Source: Methanothrix harundinacea 6Ac (GTDB taxonomy: Archaea > Halobacteriota > Methanosarcinia > Methanotrichales > Methanotrichaceae). Taken from it: DNA of 64,000 bases. The first letter of the stretch is position 1. Every line of letters begins with the position of its first letter. Both the position numbers and the translations under genes were made by a program. Below the pieces are notes generated by a model that saw nothing but the letters and a program-made list of their open reading frames with translations, ran no database searches and was not told the origin of the DNA. Positions 9,616-19,291 of this stretch are shown here, in pieces. The DNA is taken from assembly GCF_000235565.1 (NCBI RefSeq), contig NC_017527.1, positions 2,418,001-2,482,000 of the forward strand, in the 5' to 3' direction.

Positions 9616-11349
9616 ATGCTGAGAAGGGTTCTATACATAGACCTGGGGAGGGGCGAGAGCGCCGTCGAGGAGAGGGAGGATCTCTTCGAAGAGTGGCTCG
9701 GCGGTACGGGGGTGGCGACCCAGCTCCTCCTGGAGGAGTGCCCCCCGGGGGCGGACCCCCTCTCCCCGGAGGCCCCCATAGTATTCAGCATCGGCCCCTT
9801 GAACGCCCTCTTTCCGGCCATCACCAAGACCGTCGCCGCCTTCAAGTCCCCCTTGAGCGGCGAGCTCGGCGAGTCCTACGCCGGCGGGAGGCTCGGGATG
9901 GCCCTCAGGTTCGCGGGGCACGAGGCGGTCGTAGTAAGGGGCGCGGCGGAGCGGCCCGTCTACATATCCATCGAGAACGACGAGGTGAAGATCAAGGACG
10001 CCACCTCGATATGGGGGGTCCCCGCCACCGTCGTCGGATACATCCTCCGCGACGTCGAGACGGGGGTTGGCCGAAGGTCGATCATCAGGATCGGACCCGG
10101 CGGGGAGAGGCTCGTCAGGTACGCCGGGGTGGTCGTCGACACCTACCGCCACTTCGGGAGGCTAGGCCTCGGCGCCGTCTTCGGGTCGAAGAAGCTGAAG
10201 GCGATCGTCGTCTCGGGGACCGAGGACGTGATGGTCCCGGACCCCAGGAGGTACAGGCGGATCTACAACCGCCTATTCAAGACCGTCGTCCAGACCGACG
10301 CCATGGAGAAGTACCACGACATCGGCACCCCCATCAACATCAACGTTTTAAACCAGCTGAAGGGGCTCCCCACCCGGAACTTCCAGGATAGCAGCTTCGA
10401 GGGGGCCGAGAAGATCAGCGGCGAGGTCCTCGCCGACAACTACCTCTTCCGGAGGGTCTCCTGCGCCCACTGCCCCATCGGCTGCATTCACATCGGGATG
10501 CTCAAGACCTCCTTCTCTCGCGAGCATGAGTTCGAGATCAGGAAGATCTCCTACGACTTCGAGCTCCTCTACGCCCTGGGGTCGAACCTCGGGGTCTCCT
10601 CCGCAGAGGGGGTGCTGGAGCTGATCGAGGCGTGTGAGCGGCAGGGGCTCGACGCCATCAGCACCGGGGTCGTCCTCGCCTGGGCGACGGAGGCCCTGGA
10701 TCGGGGGCTCGTCACCCTCCAGGAGACCCTGGGGGTATCCCTCCGGTGGAACGACGTCCCCAGCTACCTGAAGGCGATAGAGAATATAGTCAGGATGGAG
10801 AACGAGTTCTACGCCGCCCTCGCCCAAGGGGTCGTCTTCGCCTCGGAGAGGTACGGCGGCGGAGAGTTCGCCATGGCCCTGGGGAAGAACGAGGTCCCCG
10901 GCTACCACACCGGCCCCGCCTCCGTCGTCGGCCTCACCGTGGGGGTTAGACACTCCCACCTCGACAACGCCGGCTACAGCATCGACCAGCGAGCTTTGAA
11001 GAAGAGCCTCACCCCCGAGGAGATGGTCGACGCCATCATCCGGGAGGACGACTCCCGGGGGGTCTACAACTCCCTCGTCGGCTGCCTCTTCGCGAGGGGG
11101 GTCTACACCCCCGAGAACATCCTCGAGGCCCTGGGCTCGGTGGGGATCGAGAAGACGGAAGGGGAGCTGGAGGAGCTCGGCCGGAGGATCTTCGACGAGA
11201 AGTACAGGTTCAAGAGGCGGGAGGGGTTCGACCTGGCAGAGGCCCGGATACCCCGACGGTTCTACGAGACGGTCTCCGCGGTCGGGATGATCGATCCGGA
11301 GACGATCGAGGAGATGATGAGGATCTACCGGAAGAGGCGAGGCTGGTGA
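9616..11349 (+). CDS. Aldehyde ferredoxin oxidoreductase (tungsten-pterin enzyme)
   Basis: An AOR-family enzyme of 577 residues, which oxidises an aldehyde to the acid and reduces an iron-sulfur partner using a tungsten bis-pterin and one [4Fe-4S] cluster. The N-terminus LYIDLGRGE, the GGRLGMALRFAGHEAVVVRG region, the pterin-binding RLGLGAVFGSKKLKAI segment, the cluster motif CAHCPIGC and a distant fourth Cys in SLVGCLFARG match the family. The ATG at 9616 follows the ferredoxin stop after one base. The substrate cannot be read from sequence; members paired with a ferredoxin subunit include aldehyde and WOR-type enzymes. Confidence 0.94.
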   Translation: MLRRVLYIDLGRGESAVEEREDLFEEWLGGTGVATQLLLEECPPGADPLSPEAPIVFSIGPLNALFPAITKTVAAFKSPLSGELGESYAGGRLGMALRFAGHEAVVVRGAAERPVYISIENDEVKIKDATSIWGVPATVVGYILRDVETGVGRRSIIRIGPGGERLVRYAGVVVDTYRHFGRLGLGAVFGSKKLKAIVVSGTEDVMVPDPRRYRRIYNRLFKTVVQTDAMEKYHDIGTPININVLNQLKGLPTRNFQDSSFEGAEKISGEVLADNYLFRRVSCAHCPIGCIHIGMLKTSFSREHEFEIRKISYDFELLYALGSNLGVSSAEGVLELIEACERQGLDAISTGVVLAWATEALDRGLVTLQETLGVSLRWNDVPSYLKAIENIVRMENEFYAALAQGVVFASERYGGGEFAMALGKNEVPGYHTGPASVVGLTVGVRHSHLDNAGYSIDQRALKKSLTPEEMVDAIIREDDSRGVYNSLVGCLFARGVYTPENILEALGSVGIEKTEGELEELGRRIFDEKYRFKRREGFDLAEARIPRRFYETVSAVGMIDPETIEEMMRIYRKRRGW

Positions 11350-11419
11350 CCCCGCTCCAAAAGACCCCGAAGGGTGGCTGGAGAGCTGGCCCCCTAATCC
11401 ATAAACGGAGATGTAATCT

Positions 11420-12355
11420 GTGATCTACACCATAACCCTGAACCCCGCCCTGGACAGGACCCTCTGGGTCAGCGAGATCAAGGAGGATGTATCGAACCGG
11501 ATCATCCGGGAGGAGAGCTACCCCGGAGGGAAGGGGATCGACGTATCGAAGGTCCTGACCGCCCTCGGCGTCCCGAACCGGGCCCTGGGGTTCATCGCCG
11601 GGTTTGCGGGCCGCCAGCTGGAGGCTCAGCTGACCCGGGACGGGACCGACTGCAGCTTCATCCCCGTCTCCGGGGAGACGAGGACGAACGTCGTCATCCA
11701 CGAGCTTGGGAGCGGAAGGCAGATCATCCTCAACTCCGCCGGCCCCGAGGTGAAGCCCTTCGAGCTCCTCGAGATCTCCGACCTGGTCAGGAAGATAGAG
11801 GAGCCGGAGTTCGTCTCCATCGGAGGGAGCCTCCCGCCCCGGGCCCACCCCGAGGTCTATCGGAAGATCATCGAGACGGCGAAGCTCCGGAGGGCGAAGG
11901 TCGTCCTGGACGTGGACCGGGAAGCCCTGTTGGTGGGTATACGCGGCAAGCCCGACGTCATAAAGCCGAACATCCACGAGCTCTCCGCCCTGGTGGGCAA
12001 GAGGCTGGAGAAGAGGGGGGAGATCCTGGAGGCGGCCCGGGAGATAAACCGACGGGGCGTCGGAATCGTCCTGGTATCGATGGGGCCGAGGGGGATCCTC
12101 CTCGTCTCCGAGGGGAAGGCGTACCAGGCGGTCCCCCCCGAGGTGGAGGTGGTGAACACCATCGGCGCCGGAGACTCCTCGGTGGCGGGGTTCATATACG
12201 GCCTCGTTGCGGGAAGAGACCTCAAAGAGGCTCTGATCTGGGCGACGGCCGCCGGGACGGCGACGACCCTCCGGCAGGGGACCGCCCTCGCCACCCGGGA
12301 GGACGTGGAGAGGATCGTCCCCCAGGTGAGGCTCGAGACGATATCGGAGGATTGA
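11420..12355 (+). CDS. PfkB-family sugar kinase (1-phosphofructokinase / LacC type)
   Basis: An ATP-dependent phosphosugar kinase of the ribokinase fold, 311 residues. The N-terminal TLNPALDRTLWV and PGGKGIDVSKVLTALG are typical of the FruK/LacC branch. NTIGAGDSSVAGFIYG carries the catalytic Asp and anion hole. The GTG start is supported by GGAGATG upstream. It ends 5 bases before an archaeal class I aldolase gene, so the likely substrate is fructose 6-phosphate or fructose 1-phosphate feeding that aldolase. The exact substrate is an inference from context. Confidence 0.88.
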   Translation: MIYTITLNPALDRTLWVSEIKEDVSNRIIREESYPGGKGIDVSKVLTALGVPNRALGFIAGFAGRQLEAQLTRDGTDCSFIPVSGETRTNVVIHELGSGRQIILNSAGPEVKPFELLEISDLVRKIEEPEFVSIGGSLPPRAHPEVYRKIIETAKLRRAKVVLDVDREALLVGIRGKPDVIKPNIHELSALVGKRLEKRGEILEAAREINRRGVGIVLVSMGPRGILLVSEGKAYQAVPPEVEVVNTIGAGDSSVAGFIYGLVAGRDLKEALIWATAAGTATTLRQGTALATREDVERIVPQVRLETISED

Positions 12356-12360
12356 GGAAG

Positions 12361-13287
12361 ATGACGAGAAGAATGGAACGAGACGAGGTGCTGGTCCCCG
12401 CGGACGTTCCGCCCGGAAGGCGGTGGGACTACCAGGAGAGCTACCTGAAGATCACGAGAGGGAGCGGCCGGCTGATGCTCTTCGCCGGAGACCAGAAGGT
12501 CGAGCACCTCAACCGGGACTTCAGCGGCCCGGGGATCAGCCCCGAGGACGGAGACCCCGAGCACCTCTTCCGGATCGCCGACCGCGGGAGGATCGGGGTC
12601 TTCGCCGCCCAGCTCGGCCTCATCGCCCGCTACGGGATGGACTACCCGAGGGTCCCGTACCTCGTCAAGCTCAACTCGAAGACCGACCTCGTCCAGGCCG
12701 ACCAGAGGGACCCCCTCAGCCGCCAGCTGGTGGAGGTCTCCCAGGTGGAGGAGTTCGCGAAGGATAGCGGCCTCGAAGTCCTGGGGGTCGGCTATACCGT
12801 CTATCTCGGGAGCGAGTATGAGGCGGAGATGCTCCGGGAGGCTTCCCAGATCGTCCTCCAGGCCCACCGCCGCGGCCTCGTCGCCGTCCTCTGGATCTAC
12901 CCCCGGGGAAGGGCCGTAAGAGACGAGAGAGACCCCCACCTGATCGCGGGGGCGACCGGCGTCGCCGCCGCCCTGGGGTCGGACTTCGTAAAGGTCAACT
13001 ATCCGAAGAGGGAGGGGGCGAGCTCCGAGTTGATCTTCAAGGAGGCGGTGGCCGCCGCCGGGAGGACGAAGGTCGTCTGCGCCGGGGGAGCCAGCCGCGA
13101 CCCGAAGTCGTTCCTCCAGGAGCTATTCGACCAGATCCACGTCAGCGGCGCCGCCGGGAACGCCACCGGAAGGAACATCCACCAGAAGGGGCTCGATGAA
13201 GCGGTGAGGATCTGCAACGCCATCAGCGCCATCACCCTCGACGACGCCACCGTCGAAGAGGCGCTGAGGATATTCAGGGGAGATTGA
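12361..13287 (+). CDS. Archaeal class I fructose-bisphosphate aldolase (DhnA/FbaB type)
   Basis: A Schiff-base aldolase of the DeoC/FbaB family. SGRLMLFAGDQKVEHLN near the N-terminus, the WIYPRGRAV strand and DFVKVNYPK with the Schiff-base lysine are visible, and GGASRDPKSFLQ and GAAGNATGRNIHQ form the phosphate-binding loops. ATG 12361 was chosen because GAGGAAG precedes it; an upstream TTG overlaps the kinase stop. The product has 308 residues. The tight pairing with the PfkB kinase suggests a kinase-aldolase module. It is distinct from the aldolase/phosphatase at 7750. A related aldolase (for example ADHS-type, in aromatic amino acid synthesis) is a less likely alternative. Confidence 0.85.
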   Translation: MTRRMERDEVLVPADVPPGRRWDYQESYLKITRGSGRLMLFAGDQKVEHLNRDFSGPGISPEDGDPEHLFRIADRGRIGVFAAQLGLIARYGMDYPRVPYLVKLNSKTDLVQADQRDPLSRQLVEVSQVEEFAKDSGLEVLGVGYTVYLGSEYEAEMLREASQIVLQAHRRGLVAVLWIYPRGRAVRDERDPHLIAGATGVAAALGSDFVKVNYPKREGASSELIFKEAVAAAGRTKVVCAGGASRDPKSFLQELFDQIHVSGAAGNATGRNIHQKGLDEAVRICNAISAITLDDATVEEALRIFRGD

Positions 13288-13303
13288 GGGAGGCGGGATC
13301 CTC

Positions 13304-14653
13304 GTGAAGGCGATAATCCTCGCGGCGGGGGAGGGGAGGAGGATGCGCCCCCTCACCGCCAACCTCCCGAAGGGGATGCTTCCCATCGGCGGAAAGCCCC
13401 TCCTGGAGCACGTTCTCCTTATGGCGAAGGAGGCGGGGGCGGAGAGGTTCGTCTTCGTCGTCGGCCACCAGGGGGAGAAGATCGCCGGCGCCTTCGGGGA
13501 CGGGAGCCGCCTCGAGGTCGAGATCGAGTACGCCTTCCAGGAGGGGGGGGCCGGGACCGGCCCCGCCCTCCTGGCGGCCGAGGCCCTAGCCGAGGATCGG
13601 TTCCTCGTCCTCCGAGGCGACGTCCTCCCCGACGCCGACTCCGTCAGGAGGCTGATTGCCCTGGAGGCGCCGGCCATGGCGGCGGCGAGGGTAGAAGGCC
13701 CCCGGCCGGCAGAGGAGGGGACCCTGGAGGTGAGCGAGGGCCTCCTAAAATCGATCTCCAAAGGAGGAAAAAATCCCCCCTCTAACCTCGTCTCTGCCGG
13801 GATCTTCCTCCTCGACAAAAGGGCCTTCGAAGCCCTCCGAAGGGTCCCCCCCGGTGGGGAGGAGAGGGACCTTTTGGAGGCAGTCAGGGTCCTCCTCGCC
13901 GAGGGGGTCCAGATCGGGGTGGAGGTGGTGGAGAGGTGGATCGAGATCCTCTTCCCCTGGGACATCCTGAGGGCGAACGAGACCCTCATGCCTCCCGAGA
14001 CCCGGGGGGTCCTGGGGGAGGTGGAGGCGAACGCCTCCCTCTCCGGGGAGGTGGCCGTCGGCAGGGGGACGGCGATCAGGTCCGGCTCCTACGTGGCGGG
14101 GCCGGTGGTGATCGGGGAGGGGTGCGAGATCGGGCCCAACTGCCTCGTCCGAGGGGCGACATCGATAGGAGACGGGGTGCGGATCGGAAGCGGCACCGTC
14201 ATCGAGGGGAGCACCGTCATGGAGGAGGCGGAGGTATCCCACCTCTGCTACGTCGGAGACAGCCTCATCGGCCCCGGGTGCCGCCTCGGGGTCGGGACGG
14301 TCATCACCAACCGGCGCCACGACGGCTCGCCGGTCCGATCCTATCCCGGCGGGGAGGGGACCGAGACCGGCCGGAAGGCCCTCGGCGCCGTCCTCGGCGA
14401 GGGGGTGAAGACCGGGGCGGGGACGATCATATACCCCGGGACGGTGATCGAGGCGGGGCGGTGGGGACGCCCGGGGGAGGTCCTCTGGGGGTACGTCCAG
14501 GCCGGGAAGGTTGAAGAAGCCGACGAGGGGGATGAGGAGGCGGGAGGGTGCGACCCCGCCGACGCTTTCGGTGGCGGAGCTTTGAGGAGAAAAGGGGTCC
14601 CCGAAGGGGCGGTCATCCCGGAGGAGACGCCCCGAGAGGCGGGGAGGGGATGA
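13304..14653 (+). CDS. Bifunctional sugar-1-phosphate nucleotidylyltransferase/acetyltransferase (GlmU-like)
   Basis: 449 residues in two domains. Residues 1-230 are a nucleotidylyltransferase with the pyrophosphorylase signature [20 protein letters not shown]. Residues ~240-410 are a left-handed beta-helix of hexapeptide repeats ([20 protein letters not shown]), as in archaeal GlmU-type enzymes that make UDP-GlcNAc or NDP-glucose. A ~40-residue Gly/Glu-rich tail of unknown role follows. The GTG start lies 16 bases after the aldolase stop, and the gene overlaps the next by ATGA. The hexose-phosphate neighbours suggest a role in making activated sugars for glycans; the substrate is not determined. 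Confidence 0.87.
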   Translation: MKAIILAAGEGRRMRPLTANLPKGMLPIGGKPLLEHVLLMAKEAGAERFVFVVGHQGEKIAGAFGDGSRLEVEIEYAFQEGGAGTGPALLAAEALAEDRFLVLRGDVLPDADSVRRLIALEAPAMAAARVEGPRPAEEGTLEVSEGLLKSISKGGKNPPSNLVSAGIFLLDKRAFEALRRVPPGGEERDLLEAVRVLLAEGVQIGVEVVERWIEILFPWDILRANETLMPPETRGVLGEVEANASLSGEVAVGRGTAIRSGSYVAGPVVIGEGCEIGPNCLVRGATSIGDGVRIGSGTVIEGSTVMEEAEVSHLCYVGDSLIGPGCRLGVGTVITNRRHDGSPVRSYPGGEGTETGRKALGAVLGEGVKTGAGTIIYPGTVIEAGRWGRPGEVLWGYVQAGKVEEADEGDEEAGGCDPADAFGGGALRRKGVPEGAVIPEETPREAGRG

Positions 14654-16752
14654 AGGTGAAGAAGAAGAACCGGCTGGCCTTTGAGAAGAGCCCCTACCTC
14701 CTGGAGCACGCCGAGAACCCCGTCGACTGGTACCCCTGGGGGGAGGAGGCCTTCACCAGGGCGGAGAGGGAGGATAAGCCCGTATTCCTATCGATCGGCT
14801 ACTCCACCTGCCACTGGTGCCACGTCATGGCCGCCGAGTCCTTCGAGGACGAGGAGGTGGCGAGGCTCCTGAACGCCACCTTCGTCCCCATCAAGGTCGA
14901 CCGGGAGGAGAGGCCGGACCTGGACGCCGTCTACATGGCCGTCGCGCAGATGATGACCGGCTCCGGAGGCTGGCCCCTCACCGTCTTCCTCACCCCCGAC
15001 AAAAAGCCCTTCTTCGCCGCCACCTACATCCCGAAGGAGTCGAGGTTCGGGAGGATTGGGATCCTCGACCTCATCCCCCGGATCGGCCACCTCTGGAAGA
15101 ACGAGCGGGCTATGCTCCTCTCCTCGGCGGAGGAGGTGGCCTCCGCCCTCCGCCGGCCCCCGCCGGAGGTGCCGGGGCTCCGCCTCGAGGAGGCGACGAT
15201 AAAGGCGGCTTATCAGGGGCTCGTCGCCCGCTTCGACGCCGCCAACGGCGGCTTTGGGGGAGCCCCCAAGTTCCCGTCGCCGACGACCTTCCTCTTCCTC
15301 CTCCGCCACTGGAGGAGGACCGGAGACCCCGGGGGGGTCCAGATGACGGAGGTCACCCTCCGCGCCATGAGGAGGGGGGGGATCTTCGACCACCTGGGCG
15401 GCGGGTTTCACCGCTACTCCACGGATCTGCACTGGCGCCTACCTCACTTCGAGAAGATGCTCTACGACCAGGCGATGATATCCCTCGCCTGCCTGGAGGC
15501 CCATCAGGCTACGGGAAAGGCCGAGTACGCCACGATCGCCCGGGAGGTCTTCGACTACCTCCTCCGGGACCTCGCCGCCCCCGAGGGGGGCTTCTACTCC
15601 GCCGAGGACGCCGACAGCGAGGGGGAGGAGGGGAGGTTCTACCTCTGGACCCTGCCGGAGGTCCGGGCCGTCCTCGACCCCGACGAGGCGGAGCTGGCGG
15701 CCCGGATCTTCCACCTCCAGGAGGAGGGGAACTTCCGGGAGGAGGCGACGGGGAGGCTCACGGGAAAGAACGTCCTCGCCATGAAGATCCCCCTGGAAGA
15801 CCACGCCCGGGAGATGGGGATCCCGGTGGGGGACCTTCGGGAGTGGCTGGAGGCGGCCCGAGAGAAGCTCTTCGCCGCCCGGGAGGGGAGGGCGAGGCCG
15901 AAGAAGGACGACAAGATCCTCGCCGACTGGAACGGCCTCGCCATCGCCGCCCTCGCCCGGGGCGCCCAGGTCCTGGGGGATCGCCGTCTGGAGGAGGCGG
16001 CCGATCGAGCCGCCGACCTCGTCCTCCATCGGATGAGGGACGAGAGGGGAAGGCTCCTCCACCGGTACCGGGGCGGCGACGCCGGGATCCTGGGGAACCT
16101 CGACGACTACGCCAACATGGTCTGGGGGCTCCTCGAGCTCTACGAGGCGGGATTCCGGCCGGAGCGGCTGGAGGCCGCCCTCGCCCTCGCCCGAGATATG
16201 GTGGAGAGGTTTCGGGACCGGGATGGTGGAGGCTTCTTCTTCACCCCGGAGGACGGCGAGGAGCTGATCGTCCGGAGGAAGGACGGCCACGACGGCGCCC
16301 TCCCTGCCGGGAACGCCGTGGCCGCCTTCAACCTTTTGAGGCTCGCCAGGATGACCGGCGACCCGGAGCTGGAGGTGATCGGATCGGAGGGGCTCCAGGC
16401 CTTCGCCGCCCAGGCGAGGGGGAGCCCCTCGGCGTTCCTCCACCTGCTATCCGCCCTGGACTTCGCCCTGGGGCCGTCCTCGGAGGTGGTGGTGGTGGGG
16501 GAGGCCGGGTCCCCGGAGACGGCGGAGATGCTGAAGGCCCTCAGGTCGAGGTTCCTCCCGAGGAAGGTGGTCCTCGGGAGGCCGGTGGGGGAAGACCAGA
16601 GGATCGTCGAGCTCGCCGGCTTCACGGCAGAGATGGAGGCTCTGGAGGGGAGGACGACGGCCTACGTCTGCTCGGGGAGGGTCTGCCGGCAGCCTACGAC
16701 CGACCCGGCGGCGGTCCTCAAGCTCCTGGAGGAGGCCGCTGGGGGCTCCTGA
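14650..16752 (+). CDS. DUF255 thioredoxin-like / six-hairpin glycosidase-like protein (YyaL/SPATA20 family)
   Basis: A 700-residue protein of the widespread YyaL family. It has an N-terminal thioredoxin-like domain with [18 protein letters not shown]-type features (the CHWC motif is visible near residue 47) and a C-terminal alpha/alpha barrel resembling glycosidases or epimerases. The sequence begins [20 protein letters not shown], the hallmark of the family, which supports ATG 14650 over upstream in-frame starts. The start overlaps the stop of the nucleotidylyltransferase gene (ATGA). The biochemical role of the family is not well settled. Translational coupling to a sugar-nucleotide enzyme is suggestive only. 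Confidence 0.92.
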   Translation: MKVKKKNRLAFEKSPYLLEHAENPVDWYPWGEEAFTRAEREDKPVFLSIGYSTCHWCHVMAAESFEDEEVARLLNATFVPIKVDREERPDLDAVYMAVAQMMTGSGGWPLTVFLTPDKKPFFAATYIPKESRFGRIGILDLIPRIGHLWKNERAMLLSSAEEVASALRRPPPEVPGLRLEEATIKAAYQGLVARFDAANGGFGGAPKFPSPTTFLFLLRHWRRTGDPGGVQMTEVTLRAMRRGGIFDHLGGGFHRYSTDLHWRLPHFEKMLYDQAMISLACLEAHQATGKAEYATIAREVFDYLLRDLAAPEGGFYSAEDADSEGEEGRFYLWTLPEVRAVLDPDEAELAARIFHLQEEGNFREEATGRLTGKNVLAMKIPLEDHAREMGIPVGDLREWLEAAREKLFAAREGRARPKKDDKILADWNGLAIAALARGAQVLGDRRLEEAADRAADLVLHRMRDERGRLLHRYRGGDAGILGNLDDYANMVWGLLELYEAGFRPERLEAALALARDMVERFRDRDGGGFFFTPEDGEELIVRRKDGHDGALPAGNAVAAFNLLRLARMTGDPELEVIGSEGLQAFAAQARGSPSAFLHLLSALDFALGPSSEVVVVGEAGSPETAEMLKALRSRFLPRKVVLGRPVGEDQRIVELAGFTAEMEALEGRTTAYVCSGRVCRQPTTDPAAVLKLLEEAAGGS

Positions 16753-16862
16753 GGGGCAAAATCCGGGCTTTTGGGGGATCAAAAGCTTATTAATGGTGGA
16801 ACGAGATCATCCATTCGGCAGCGGGGTGAAAGAGCTGCCGATCATCAACGGAGTGGGATAAA

Positions 16863-16883
16863 ATGTCAGAGGTGTTAAATTGA
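16863..16883 (+). other. Six-codon minicistron overlapping the TTG start of the next gene
   Basis: ATG TCA GAG GTG TTA AAT TGA reads directly into the start region of the exported-protein gene. Its TGA overlaps that gene's TTG by two bases, and its GAGGTG would act as the ribosome binding site for the TTG. This could couple translation, but it could be chance. Confidence 0.25.
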
Positions 16884-17575
16884 ACCTGAGATGGATCGCT
16901 CTATCAGCGCTGATCACCATCACCCTCATATCGGGACTCTCAATGGCAGAAGAAGAGCCGATCCCGATGAACGATAGCATAAACGACTCCGTCGCAGCGA
17001 CGGCGGAAGCCGTCGAGATGGCGCCGGTGGCCGAGATCCCGGCCCCGGAGGATGCAGCCGCTCTGGTCCAGAGCCTCGAAGGGTCCTGGATCCTGAACAT
17101 GGCCGACGGCCAGACCTCGATGATGGTGCATCAGAGAGAGGGGCTCCTCTTCGGCGCCGCCAACTCCGAGGCCCCGAAGCCCTGGAACGGCGTCGTCACG
17201 GGGGAGGCCTCCGAAGGGGGATTTGAGGTGCAGATCCTCTCCCTCCAGGACGGAGTCCTCGTCTCGACGGTGATCGTCGGGTCCGCCACCGCCGACGACC
17301 TCTCGGGGAGCTTCGTCCAGTCCGACAGCCAGGGGAAGGTCAGCCAGGGGATCGTCACAGGATTTCTGCTGAGCCCCGACACCTCGGGGTATGAGCCTGC
17401 CAACGTCCCGGCCGCCGTTGCTCCCGCAGCAGCCGCCGTGGCCCCGGCCCCGGAGATCCCGGCGGCGGCACCCCCTGCTCAGGATACGACCGCCAGCGGC
17501 GGTATAAAGCCCGTGGACGTGACCACCTTCAGGGATAGGTTCGCCGTCGGAGCCGGCGCGCCTTTGCCGGTTTAG
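16880..17575 (+). CDS. Exported protein of unknown function
   Basis: 231 residues with a clear signal peptide (LRWIALSALITITLISGLSMAE), cleaved about residue 23. A conserved-looking beta-rich core (residues ~65-170, LEGSWILNM to GFLLSPD) is followed by an Ala/Pro-rich linker and a short tail. The core resembles small lipocalin/avidin-like barrels that begin with a GSW strand, but I cannot name the family. It starts at TTG with GAGGTG upstream. A possible promoter (GCTTATTAAT) lies near 16784-16793. It is a single gene. Confidence 0.75.
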   Translation: MNLRWIALSALITITLISGLSMAEEEPIPMNDSINDSVAATAEAVEMAPVAEIPAPEDAAALVQSLEGSWILNMADGQTSMMVHQREGLLFGAANSEAPKPWNGVVTGEASEGGFEVQILSLQDGVLVSTVIVGSATADDLSGSFVQSDSQGKVSQGIVTGFLLSPDTSGYEPANVPAAVAPAAAAVAPAPEIPAAAPPAQDTTASGGIKPVDVTTFRDRFAVGAGAPLPV

Positions 17576-17720
17576 GTCCATCTTCAGGAAGCTCCAAGGG
17601 GGTCTACCGCCTCCCGGCAGGGAGGCCGAAGATCTCCACAATTTTTTGTCCTTCAGGTCCGCCCTCTCCTTCTCATATCCGCCCGAAAGGAGCTTAATCA
17701 TGGTCAGCGGATAAAAGAGC

Positions 17721-18296
17721 ATGAAAGGAGCTTTTGCTGCCCTTCTCCTCCTCCTCCTCATCGCCGGAGAGGCGGAGGCGTCGGTCTTCTTCAAGATAGT
17801 CGAGGTCCCCGCCGTCCGGGTCAGCCCCGGGGAAGATGCGGAGTTCACCGTCTTCATCCAGAATCTGGGGAGCCAGAGCGGCTATGCGGGGCTGATCTTC
17901 AGGAACATCCCCGAGGGGCTATCGATCGTCGGTCCCCGATGCACCAAGTGGGTCGACTCCGGTACGAGGCGGGAGTTCGACTGCCAGCTGAGGGTCGAGG
18001 CGGGGGACGTCCCGCCGGGGAACTACTCCTTCGAGGTGGGGATCGTGGCGGCGGGAGCGCCCCCGGAGTGGACCCCCGTCCAGGTGATCGTCTCCGAGGC
18101 CGGGGTCCCCAGGACGGAAGGTGAGAGGGACGAACTCCCCGAGGAGTACCCGGCCTGCCCCATCGTCCGGGAGGAGGGGGAGGCACCTACCGAAAAACCC
18201 CAGGAGGCGGAGGGGACGCCGGGGCTCGGGGTCCCGGCCGCCCTGGGGGCGATGGCGGTGGCCCTCCACCTCAGGGGGCGGGGGAGGAGAGGCTGA
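17721..18296 (+). CDS. Exported protein with a PGF-CTERM-like sorting tail
   Basis: 191 residues. A signal peptide (AALLLLLLIAGEAEA) precedes an immunoglobulin-like domain of the kind often annotated NEW3/CARDB (VRVSPGEDAEFTVFIQNLG, residues 30-130). An acidic, Pro-rich linker follows, then TPGLGVPAALGAMAVALHL and a basic end. The Pro-Gly motif, hydrophobic helix and Arg-rich terminus match the architecture of archaeosortase PGF-CTERM substrates, which are cut and lipid-anchored at the cell surface. The tail has PGLG rather than the usual PGFG. Function is unknown. Confidence 0.75.
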   Translation: MKGAFAALLLLLLIAGEAEASVFFKIVEVPAVRVSPGEDAEFTVFIQNLGSQSGYAGLIFRNIPEGLSIVGPRCTKWVDSGTRREFDCQLRVEAGDVPPGNYSFEVGIVAAGAPPEWTPVQVIVSEAGVPRTEGERDELPEEYPACPIVREEGEAPTEKPQEAEGTPGLGVPAALGAMAVALHLRGRGRRG

Positions 18297-18340
18297 GACG
18301 GTCTTGATAGGGGTCCCAGGCGAGGAGGGAGGAGAGGGGG

Positions 18341-19291
18341 TCAGGGGACCCTCCCCTCCATCTCCCAGCCGAGCATCTCCTTGATGACGAGGTAGCTCAT
18401 CTCCGGCGGGATCGCCCCCACCTCGGTGCAGATTACGTCGATGTACTGGTGGGGGGTGACGTCGAAGGCGGGGTTCCTCACCCGGACGTGCTTCAGCTCA
18501 GATATGCCGGGGTAGACCTCCTCGGCCGCCCTCTCCTCGATGGGGACGAGCTCCCCCATCAGCGTCTCGGGGCTGAACTTGTAGGTCTCCGCCGCCACCA
18601 TGAAGCTCGTCCTCGCCTCGTGAGCGGCGAGGGCGATGGCGGCGGTCCCTATCTTGTTGACGAGAGAGCCGCTGGCGGTCACCACGTCGGCGCCTACGAT
18701 CACCTCGTCCACCTCGTTGATCACCGACCTCACCGCCGAGTCGACGACCAGCTCCGTCTCGATCCCCCAGCCGTCCAGGGTCTTGACCGTCAGGTGGCCC
18801 TGGTACCTCGGCCGGGACTCGGTGGCGATGACTTTGACGTCCTTGCCGGCGTCGAAGGCGGTCTTGATGATGGATAGCGCCACCGAGGAGTTGCAGTGGG
18901 TGAGGATCACGTCGCCGTCCCGGACCCTCCGGGACCCGATCTCCCCGATCCGCTCGACGGCCATCAGGGACCGCTCGACGAAGCCGTCGGCGTTCTTCGC
19001 CAGGGAGGTTCGGGCCGACTCCACCTCATCCCCGCGGTACCGCATCACCATCCTGATGGCGTTGGATAGCGAGACCGCCGTAGGCCTGGTATTGAGCAGA
19101 ATGTCGGCAGCCATGTCCACCTGGGCGTTGAACTCCTCGATCCCGGAGGGGTCGATGGCGAGGGCGAACTCCTTCAGCGCCCCGGCCGCGGCCCTCCCGA
19201 TGAGGGCCGCCCCCCGGATCTCCATCGACCTGATCTTCTCGGCCGTATCCAGCAGCTGATCCATGGGGCGGGTCATCTCGCGACTTCCCAT
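18341..19291 (-). CDS. Ribose-1,5-bisphosphate isomerase
   Basis: A member of the eIF-2B alpha/beta/delta-like family that converts ribose 1,5-bisphosphate to ribulose 1,5-bisphosphate, the step before RuBisCO in archaeal AMP degradation. It has 316 residues. The motifs ILTHCNSSVAL, VIATESRPRYQG, VIVGADVVTASGSLVNKIGT and VRNPAFDVTP are typical of R15P isomerase, and length and C-terminus fit this group rather than methylthioribose-1-phosphate isomerase. Its ATG shares one base with the stop of the flavodoxin gene. The presence of RuBisCO in the same window supports the role. AMP phosphorylase is not in view. Confidence 0.88.
   Translation of the reverse strand: MGSREMTRPMDQLLDTAEKIRSMEIRGAALIGRAAAGALKEFALAIDPSGIEEFNAQVDMAADILLNTRPTAVSLSNAIRMVMRYRGDEVESARTSLAKNADGFVERSLMAVERIGEIGSRRVRDGDVILTHCNSSVALSIIKTAFDAGKDVKVIATESRPRYQGHLTVKTLDGWGIETELVVDSAVRSVINEVDEVIVGADVVTASGSLVNKIGTAAIALAAHEARTSFMVAAETYKFSPETLMGELVPIEERAAEEVYPGISELKHVRVRNPAFDVTPHQYIDVICTEVGAIPPEMSYLVIKEMLGWEMEGRVP

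Noticed and set aside
14817-16793. A 658-codon frame overlapping the DUF255 gene on the same strand
   Set aside because: Its product is Gly/Arg/Pro-rich and domainless, while the other frame gives a recognisable YyaL-family protein.
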